Below are positions 59,132 through 64,000 of a stretch of 64,000 bases of DNA, piece by piece. Origin of the DNA: Lederbergia citrisecunda (lineage in GTDB: Bacteria; Bacillota; Bacilli; Bacillales; Bacillaceae_C); contig NZ_JAGYPJ010000001.1 of assembly GCF_018343695.1 (NCBI RefSeq), positions 2,467,992-2,531,991 of the forward strand. The letters run 5' to 3'. Position 1 is the first letter of the stretch. Every line of letters begins with the position of its first letter. The notes under the pieces were generated by a model. The model saw nothing but the letters and a program-made list of their open reading frames with translations, was not told where the DNA came from and searched no databases. Made by a program: the position numbers and the translations under genes.

Positions 59132-59384
59132 TTATTAGATGTTTTCATGACTCTATTAGACCTTTGGTGATTCCTATTAGACGATTTCACGACTCTATTA
59201 GACGTTTAGTAAATCCTATTAGATGATTTCACGACTCTATTAGACGTTTGGTTAATCCTATTAGACGATTTCACGACTCTATTAGACGTTTGGTTAATCC
59301 TATTAGACGATTTCACTAATCTATTAGACGTTTGGTTAATCCTATTAGATGATTTCACGACTCTATTAGACTTTTAATAAATCC
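59132..59384 (-). repeat. Tandem array of 12 units of 21 nt with TCTAATAG core, inside the ara operon
   Basis: Twelve units of exactly 21 nt run head to tail in the araD-araA gap. Two forms alternate strictly: TCTAATAGA followed by a GTCGTGAAAT-type tail, and TCTAATAGG followed by an ATTAACCAAAC-type tail, which gives a 42-nt higher-order repeat. Direction is given for the coding (minus) strand. A reading frame of SNR-containing heptads is broken by a stop in one unit, so coding is unlikely. The core and period equal those of the 25.3-26.0 kb array. The gap otherwise holds only the araA ribosome binding site. Confidence 0.97.
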
Positions 59385-59420
59385 TATAATTCTCTCTGCG
59401 CATTGCACTCGTGTATCTAC

Positions 59421-60116
59421 TCACTTCTGCCCGTAGTAAGCACCTGGACCATGTTTGCGTAAATAATGTTTATCGAGTAAAAATTGATCCATAGAACCTA
59501 CATTTTGGTTTAATTGAATTGTGTGTAATGCCATTTTTGCTACTTCTTCTAAAACGACAGCGTTGTGCACTGCTTCATCGGCATTTTTGCCCCAGTTAAA
59601 AGGAGCATGTCCTGAAACAAGAACGCCTGGCATTGCCTTTGGATCGAGGTCTAGGTTACGGAATGTCTCAATAATGACATTGCCTGTTTCCAGTTCATAC
59701 GCTTCTTCAATTTCCTTTTGAGTTAATCCACGTGTAACCGGAATTTCACCATAATAATAATCAGCATGAGTTGTGCCAAGTGCAGGAATTGGCCTGCCTG
59801 CTTGTGCCCAGCTCGTCGCCCACGGTGAATGGGTATGAACGACACCTCCGATTTCAGGAAAGGCTTTATATAAGGCTAGATGTGTCGGAGTATCTGAAGA
59901 TGGGCGGAGAGCCCCTTCCACCATATTTCCTTCCAAATCAACGACAACGAGATCGTCAATCTTCATTTCTGAATAGGCTACTCCGCTCGGTTTAATGACA
60001 ACAAGTCCACTTTCTCGATCAATCCCGCTCACATTCCCCCATGTAAACGTGACCAACCCATGCTCTGGAAGTTGTAAGTTTGCTTCCAATACTTCTTGTT
60101 TCAATGTTTCAAGCAT
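59421..60116 (-). CDS. araD: L-ribulose-5-phosphate 4-epimerase
   Basis: This zinc enzyme makes D-xylulose 5-phosphate, the entry to the pentose phosphate pathway. It has 231 residues, a normal length. Conserved motifs are [19 protein letters not shown], the zinc histidines in [10 protein letters not shown] and [10 protein letters not shown], and [24 protein letters not shown] precedes the ATG. It follows araB by 15 nt. The order araB-araD-araA differs from araA-araB-araD of B. subtilis. Confidence 0.97.
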   Translation of the reverse strand: MLETLKQEVLEANLQLPEHGLVTFTWGNVSGIDRESGLVVIKPSGVAYSEMKIDDLVVVDLEGNMVEGALRPSSDTPTHLALYKAFPEIGGVVHTHSPWATSWAQAGRPIPALGTTHADYYYGEIPVTRGLTQKEIEEAYELETGNVIIETFRNLDLDPKAMPGVLVSGHAPFNWGKNADEAVHNAVVLEEVAKMALHTIQLNQNVGSMDQFLLDKHYLRKHGPGAYYGQK

Positions 60117-60131
60117 GACTTTTCCCCCTGT

Positions 60132-61802
60132 TCATCTAGAGGCATTCAATTTTATTTCCTTTAATCTTTTCATAACGTCGTTATCACCGCGGCCGAAATA
60201 ATCGTATAGTCTTTCGTATTCTGCATAAAGCTTGTCATACACTTTTACATTGTCGGCAATTGGCTTATAGGTCTCATCCTTAACTCGTCCCATTTCCTTC
60301 GCAGCGCCCTCAATGCTGTCGTATCCACCGCGCTCCTTACCCGCGGCAACTGCACCAAACATTGCGGATCCTAATGCAGGTGTTTGCGATGAAGCTGATA
60401 TCTTTATTTCTGTATTTAAAACATCAGAATAAATTTGCATCATAAGCACATTTTTTTCTGCTATACCTCCGCAAGCGTACACTTCGTCAACCGGAACACC
60501 GTTGTTTCTAAAGGCCTCGACGATTACACGGGTTCCGTAAGCGGTTGCTTCAATAAGTGCTCGATACATTTCTTCTGGCTTTGTTAGGAGGGTAGCTCCT
60601 AGTAAAACTCCAGTTAAATCAGCATCTACAAGTGTCGAGCGATTCCCATTCCACCAGTCCAAAGCTAAAAGGCCGCTCTCGCCGACTTTGAGATTTCCAG
60701 CTTTCTCCGTAAGCAATGCGTGAATATTAACTCCTTTTTCATTTGCCTCATCGTAATAGCTTGCAGGAACACAATTTTCGATAAACCATTCGAAATGATC
60801 TCCTACACATGATTGACCTGCTTCATAACCCATAAATCCTGGAATAACTCCATCTTCAACAACTCCGCACATTCCCGGTACTATTTTTTCCTCTTCACCA
60901 AGCAACACATGGCATGTAGACGTTCCCATAATCATCAATAACTTTCCTGGTTCCGTAATTCCAACAGCAGGAATCGAAACATGTGCATCGACATTTGCAA
61001 CAGCAACTGCTGTTCCTGGATTCAAACCTATTAAACTAGCAGCTTTTTCAGTTACTTCCCCAGCCTTTGAACCAATGGAGAAAATGTTATTTGAAAGCTT
61101 GTCTTCGACAACATTTTCAAGTCGAGGATCAAGCGCTTTAAAAAACTCTTTCGAAGGATAGCCTTCTTGCTTATGCCAAATGGCTTTATACCCAGCTGTA
61201 CAACTGTTTCTTCTAATTTCCCCCGTCATTTGAGAAATGACCCAGTCGGTAGCTTCAACAATTTGGTCAGCCGCTTCATAAATCTCTGGAGCCTCGTTTA
61301 AAATTTGCCATACTTTAGGAACCATCCACTCCGAAGAAATCTTGCCACCGTATCGCTTTAAAAATTCCTCTCCTCGTTCTTCCGCAATCTCATTCAAGCG
61401 ATTCGCTTCATCTTGTGCAGCGTGGTGTTTCCACAACTTTACATAGCTATGAGGGTGTCCTTTAAATTCTTCCATCATACAAAGTGGAGTGCCATCCGAT
61501 TTAATGGGTAGAACCGTACAAGCCGTAAAATCAATACCAATGCCGATTACATCATCTGCAGACAAGCCAGACTCCTTTAGTACTTGCGGAATCGTAATTT
61601 CTAATACTTCCAAATAATCATTCGGATGCTGTAAAGCCCAATCATCCTCAAGCTTCGTTGTTCCATCAGGTAAAAATTCATCCATTACAGCGTGTGTGTA
61701 TTCCTTAACTGCCGTAGCCACTTCTCGCCCCGAGCCAACTTCTACAAGAACTGCTCGACCCGATAGCGTTCCGAAATCAACCCCGATTGAATATTTCGCC
61801 AA
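60132..61802 (-). CDS. araB: L-ribulokinase
   Basis: This FGGY-family kinase phosphorylates L-ribulose at C5. It has 556 residues, matching the family. Motifs: [17 protein letters not shown] (phosphate 1), [34 protein letters not shown] and [18 protein letters not shown] lies upstream of the start. It is first in the arabinan operon, with two AraR-like boxes and a near-cre in the 260-bp upstream region shared with the divergent DUF624 gene. Confidence 0.96.
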   Translation of the reverse strand: MAKYSIGVDFGTLSGRAVLVEVGSGREVATAVKEYTHAVMDEFLPDGTTKLEDDWALQHPNDYLEVLEITIPQVLKESGLSADDVIGIGIDFTACTVLPIKSDGTPLCMMEEFKGHPHSYVKLWKHHAAQDEANRLNEIAEERGEEFLKRYGGKISSEWMVPKVWQILNEAPEIYEAADQIVEATDWVISQMTGEIRRNSCTAGYKAIWHKQEGYPSKEFFKALDPRLENVVEDKLSNNIFSIGSKAGEVTEKAASLIGLNPGTAVAVANVDAHVSIPAVGITEPGKLLMIMGTSTCHVLLGEEEKIVPGMCGVVEDGVIPGFMGYEAGQSCVGDHFEWFIENCVPASYYDEANEKGVNIHALLTEKAGNLKVGESGLLALDWWNGNRSTLVDADLTGVLLGATLLTKPEEMYRALIEATAYGTRVIVEAFRNNGVPVDEVYACGGIAEKNVLMMQIYSDVLNTEIKISASSQTPALGSAMFGAVAAGKERGGYDSIEGAAKEMGRVKDETYKPIADNVKVYDKLYAEYERLYDYFGRGDNDVMKRLKEIKLNASR

Positions 61803-61863
61803 TGTTTATCACCCTGTTCAAAATAAAATTAATCATCACTTAATCGTATTCAAAATCACATAG

Positions 61864-61877
61864 TATATACGTACAAT
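61864..61877 (-). promoter_or_regulatory. AraR-like operator upstream of araB (proximal)
   Basis: TATATACGTACAAT (reverse ATTGTACGTATATA) matches the AraR operator core. It overlaps a TATACT hexamer that could be the araB -10 box, so repressor binding would block polymerase. Confidence 0.7.
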
Positions 61878-61891
61878 CTACAAAAATATCG

Positions 61892-61907
61892 AACTTGTAC
61901 GCATAAC
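61892..61907 (-). promoter_or_regulatory. AraR-like operator upstream of araB (distal)
   Basis: AACTTGTACGCATAAC keeps TTGTACG. Its centre is about 30 bp from the proximal box, roughly three helical turns, which favours cooperative binding on one face of the DNA. Confidence 0.65.
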
Positions 61908-61944
61908 CTTAATTAGATTCTATCATCTTATTTCTTTTTTTCAA

Positions 61945-61960
61945 TGGAAAACGCTTAAAA
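61945..61960 (-). promoter_or_regulatory. cre-like site upstream of araB
   Basis: TTTTAAGCGTTTTCCA matches the cre consensus at 14 of 16 positions; the G of the TG pair is missing. Its place between araB and the divergent gene could serve both. Confidence 0.4.
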
Positions 61961-62067
61961 AACTTAATTTCACTTCACTTTAGCAAACTCGTACGACTAT
62001 CTACTCTTTCTTTTTGCTAGATTGTATGATACTTTAATCACAGAAACTTCAAAAATAGGTGAAAAAA

Positions 62068-62673
62068 ATGAATATATTAAACAGCCGGATTTACATCGTA
62101 TTAGAGAAAATCTCGAACCTCTTTATTTTAAATGTTTTATGGATCGTATCTTGTCTACCAATCGTCACCGTATTTCCTGCAACCGCTGCCATGTTCAGCG
62201 TCATCAGGCAATGGAAGCTAAGAGACGAAACAACGGTGATAAAACCATTCATCCGCTCATTCAAACTAAATTTTAAACAAAGTCTGGTAATCGGATTATT
62301 ATGGATCCCTTTTGCTTTCCTACTTTATATTGATTATTTTTATGTCATTCAGGCAGCTACACAATGGCGAACATTTCTATTAGTCCCACTATTTTTGATT
62401 GGTTTAGTATTTCTATTTATGAGTACATTTTTATTTCCAGTAATGACTCATTATCAATTGCGACTAAGGGATGTATTAAAAAATTCATTCATCGTATCAC
62501 TCGTCTATTTCCCTACGACATTACTCATTATTATTCTGGGAGTCATGTTCTTGCTCGTTCTGTTATATCTCCCTGTCACTTGTTTGATCATTTTTAGCCT
62601 CTGGGCAAACATAAATTTTACTCTTTGCAATCGAGCCTTCACGAAAATAGAAAAGTTAAGAATAGAGGAATGA
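62068..62673 (+). CDS. DUF624 (YesL-family) membrane protein
   Basis: This is a membrane protein of 201 residues with at least four hydrophobic segments (LFILNVLWIVSCLPIVTVF, LVIGLLWIPFAFLLYIDYF and others). FPATAAMFSVIRQWKL matches the equivalent block of the DUF624 protein at 15.0-15.6 kb. The ATG at 62068 has AGGTGA upstream; the GTG at 62059 lies inside that site. It is divergent from araB and convergent with sugar permease genes. Its stop codon lies inside the first copy of the 25-nt palindrome described nearby. Confidence 0.85.
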   Translation: MNILNSRIYIVLEKISNLFILNVLWIVSCLPIVTVFPATAAMFSVIRQWKLRDETTVIKPFIRSFKLNFKQSLVIGLLWIPFAFLLYIDYFYVIQAATQWRTFLLVPLFLIGLVFLFMSTFLFPVMTHYQLRLRDVLKNSFIVSLVYFPTTLLIIILGVMFLLVLLYLPVTCLIIFSLWANINFTLCNRAFTKIEKLRIEE

Positions 62674-62688
62674 TAAAAATCATTCCTC
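62664..62688. repeat. 25-nt palindromic direct repeat, copy 1 (contains the DUF624 stop)
   Basis: The arms GAGGAATGAT and ATCATTCCTC flank AAAA. It is identical to the copy at 62849-62873. Here no T-run follows, unlike at copy 2. Confidence 0.85.
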
Positions 62689-62690
62689 CC

Positions 62691-62815
62691 AGACTGTTGA
62701 CAAACGCTTGCTTTCTTCGTTAACTCGCCTTCTTGCGGTGCTCATTGCCGAGAATAGGCAACTCCGCTCCACAGAAGGCTTCGCACCTCGAAAGACAAAC
62801 GTTTTCAACTAGTCT
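62691..62815. mobile_element. MITE-like 125-bp element with imperfect terminal inverted repeats
   Basis: The ends AGACTGTTGACAAACG and CGTTTTCAACTAGTCT are imperfect inverted repeats. The inside has a GC-richer segment (CTCGCCTTCTTGCGGTGC, GCAACTCCGCTCC, GAAGGCTTCGCACCTCG) that can fold on itself and resembles short interspersed repeats I have seen in Bacillus genomes. It encodes no protein. The flanking 25-nt direct repeats suggest insertion into the terminator of the DUF624 gene. Confidence 0.6.
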
Positions 62816-62848
62816 CAATGTCCTTTAAAATAATTTTTCTACAAACTG

Positions 62849-62873
62849 AGAGGAATGATAAAAATCATTCCTC
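62849..62873. terminator. 25-nt palindromic direct repeat, copy 2, terminator-like
   Basis: The same hairpin as copy 1 is here followed by CTTTCTTATTT, so on the plus strand it looks like the original terminator of the DUF624 gene. It can also act on the convergent permease transcript. Confidence 0.75.
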
Positions 62874-62887
62874 TTTCTTATTTCCTA

Positions 62888-62912
62888 TTGTCTAGCTACA
62901 GCGCCTATCAAC
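62888..62912. repeat. Truncated copy of a common Bacillaceae intergenic repeat
   Basis: TGTCTAGCTACAGCGCCTA matches the head of a repeat common in Bacillaceae (TGTCTAGCTNCAGCGCCTA), from memory. Only about 25 bp are present. Confidence 0.4.
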
Positions 62913-62937
62913 TATTACACTTCCTATCCTTTTCGTA

Positions 62938-63921
62938 CTACTCCCCAGAAATCCCCGAACGTTCTAATCCTTCAACGAATGCTCGCTGTACGAATAGGTA
63001 CAAGATGAAGATTGGCAAGATTGTCAGCATGACAGCCGCCATGATTTGGTTTAGTAAGGTCGGCGTTAAACCAAATGCATCTGAGGCAGCGACCATTTGT
63101 TGCATTTGATTAACCCCTTGCGCATTCGCATTTCCGTTAAAGGTTGACAAATTTTGAGCCAAGTTGAAATAATCGGGCACGAGTAAATACATATTTGGCT
63201 GGAATACGTCATTCCAATTCCAAACAACTGAAAATAAGAACACTACAATCATAGCTGGCTTGGCAAGCGGAAACATAATCGTCCAATATGTTCGAAACGG
63301 ACCTGCTCCATCAATTTTTGCTGCCTCTTCCAATACTTTTGGTAAATTAAGATAAAATTGAATGAAAATCAGAACGAACAAGGCGCCTTTTAATCCAAAA
63401 CCAAACAGTGCCGGAAAGATAAACGGAAATAATGTATTGATCCACCCTAAATCACTGAAAAAGATATAGAGAGGAACGACTATCGTTTGTGGCGGAACTA
63501 AAAATGTAAAGACAAGCAATGCAAGCCACAATCCTTTTAAAGGAAATTTATACCGAGCGAACCCATATCCGATAAAGGAACAGCTAATAATTTGTAAAAT
63601 GGCGCTCCCGAAGGATATCCATATACTGTTTAATAATCCGTTCCAATAATTAATCGATTTAAATGCTTCTACATAATTTTGAAAAGTTAATACTTTTGGC
63701 AGCCATTGGACTGTCGCATCTGCTACATCCGAAGGGCGCATAAAGGACTGGGAAATCATATAAAGAAGCGGATAGACGAAAACAAATGATAAGCTGAATA
63801 ACAATACGTAATAAAAGGTATTTCCAATAATCGATTTTGTTCGTCTCATCAACAATGCCTTTTTGTCATGATCCACTTTCTTTGTAAGAGTTTGAACTGA
63901 ACGAATGATCGGTAATTCCAT
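62938..63921 (-). CDS. Carbohydrate ABC transporter permease (MalG family)
   Basis: This is an inner-membrane importer subunit of 327 residues, longer than usual (about 280) because of an N-terminal extension (SVQTLTKKVDHDKKALL). The EAA loop reads LEEAAKIDGAGPFRTYW. The C-terminus AFVEGLERSGISGE is typical. GGGGGT precedes the ATG. It follows another permease whose end is at 63940, so an importer operon extends beyond the window. Resemblance to the YesPQ class is possible; the substrate is not visible here. Confidence 0.9.
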   Translation of the reverse strand: MELPIIRSVQTLTKKVDHDKKALLMRRTKSIIGNTFYYVLLFSLSFVFVYPLLYMISQSFMRPSDVADATVQWLPKVLTFQNYVEAFKSINYWNGLLNSIWISFGSAILQIISCSFIGYGFARYKFPLKGLWLALLVFTFLVPPQTIVVPLYIFFSDLGWINTLFPFIFPALFGFGLKGALFVLIFIQFYLNLPKVLEEAAKIDGAGPFRTYWTIMFPLAKPAMIVVFLFSVVWNWNDVFQPNMYLLVPDYFNLAQNLSTFNGNANAQGVNQMQQMVAASDAFGLTPTLLNQIMAAVMLTILPIFILYLFVQRAFVEGLERSGISGE

Positions 63922-63939
63922 CTAAAGTCTACCCCCTCT

Positions 63940-64000
63940 CTAATTGGTCAACCCTCTTCGGAATATGAGGAATACTAGTCCGAGCACTATAAAAATAAAG
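63940..64000 (-). CDS. ABC transporter permease, C-terminal end only
   Basis: The last 19 codons of an upstream gene read FIFIVLGLVFLIFRRGLTN and a stop. A final hydrophobic helix with a short basic tail fits a MalF-type permease, partner of the following gene. The rest lies outside the window. Confidence 0.7.
   Translation of the reverse strand, partial: FIFIVLGLVFLIFRRGLTN

Noticed and set aside
59132-59384. Heptapeptide-repeat protein encoded by the array
   Set aside because: The open frame contains SNR heptads but is cut by a TAA in one unit and has no ribosome binding site.
61984-61998. AraR box ACTCGTACGACTATC upstream of the DUF624 gene
   Set aside because: It shares only CGTACG with the operator and one half is unlike the consensus; not called.

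Overview
The window reads as chromosomal DNA from an AT-rich, low-GC Gram-positive, most likely a spore-forming member of the Bacillaceae. The evidence is strong AGGAGG-type ribosome binding sites with frequent TTG/GTG starts, lipoprotein-anchored ABC importers, B. subtilis-type AraR-like operators and cre sites, araNPQ/egsA/abfA/abf2 genes resembling B. subtilis, and a small YuzL-like protein. I saw no rRNA, tRNA, phage, insertion sequence or CRISPR array. Nearly all genes are on the minus strand, so transcription runs right to left.

Layout, left to right. 1-3.6 kb: an ABC exporter (FtsX-like permease, lipoprotein adaptor, ATPase). 3.9-7.0 kb: GH127 beta-L-arabinofuranosidase and egsA (araM) behind AraR-like boxes. 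7.3-11.8 kb: an L-fucose operon (aldo/keto reductase, zinc dehydrogenase, GH29 fucosidase) with a divergent AraC regulator. 12-18.8 kb: araN-araP-araQ arabino-oligosaccharide importer, a DUF624 protein, an MFS permease and an LplA-like lipoprotein. 19-21.7 kb: GH4 glycosidase and AraC regulator. 21.8-25.2 kb: MoxR-DUF58-DUF4129 operon. 25.3-26.0 kb: a 32-unit tandem array. 26-28.4 kb: a GH146-like beta-L-arabinofuranosidase under AraR-like/cre control. 28.6-30.3 kb: glycosyltransferase. 30.7-32.8 kb: FAH-family hydrolase and enolase-superfamily dehydratase. 32.8-35.8 kb: a scrapyard of deleted glycosidase copies around an intact small alarmone synthetase gene. 36-42.9 kb: PhyH-type dioxygenase, AraC regulator, sugar ABC importer and a frameshifted GH4. 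43-49.3 kb: a complete Opp-type ABC importer. 49.5-61.8 kb: arabinan operon araB-araD-[second repeat array]-araA-GH43-abf2-DUF6171-abfA-arabinanase. 62-64 kb: DUF624 protein, a MITE-like insertion and the edge of another sugar importer.

Together the genes form a plant cell-wall side-chain island. A secreted multidomain arabinanase cuts arabinan outside the cell. AraNPQ, and perhaps the Opp-like system, import the oligosaccharides. Intracellular GH43, GH51 and GH127/GH146 enzymes release arabinose, and AraA-AraB-AraD feed it to the pentose phosphate pathway. Fucose probably goes through an oxidative route whose enzymes are split over two loci. No import ATPase accompanies the sugar ABC systems, and araR is not in the window.

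The least explained items are two arrays with the same 21-nt period and the same CTAATAG core, 33 kb apart (one of them inside the ara operon), the zone of internally deleted glycosidase relics, and a short inverted-repeat element flanked by a 25-nt duplication.
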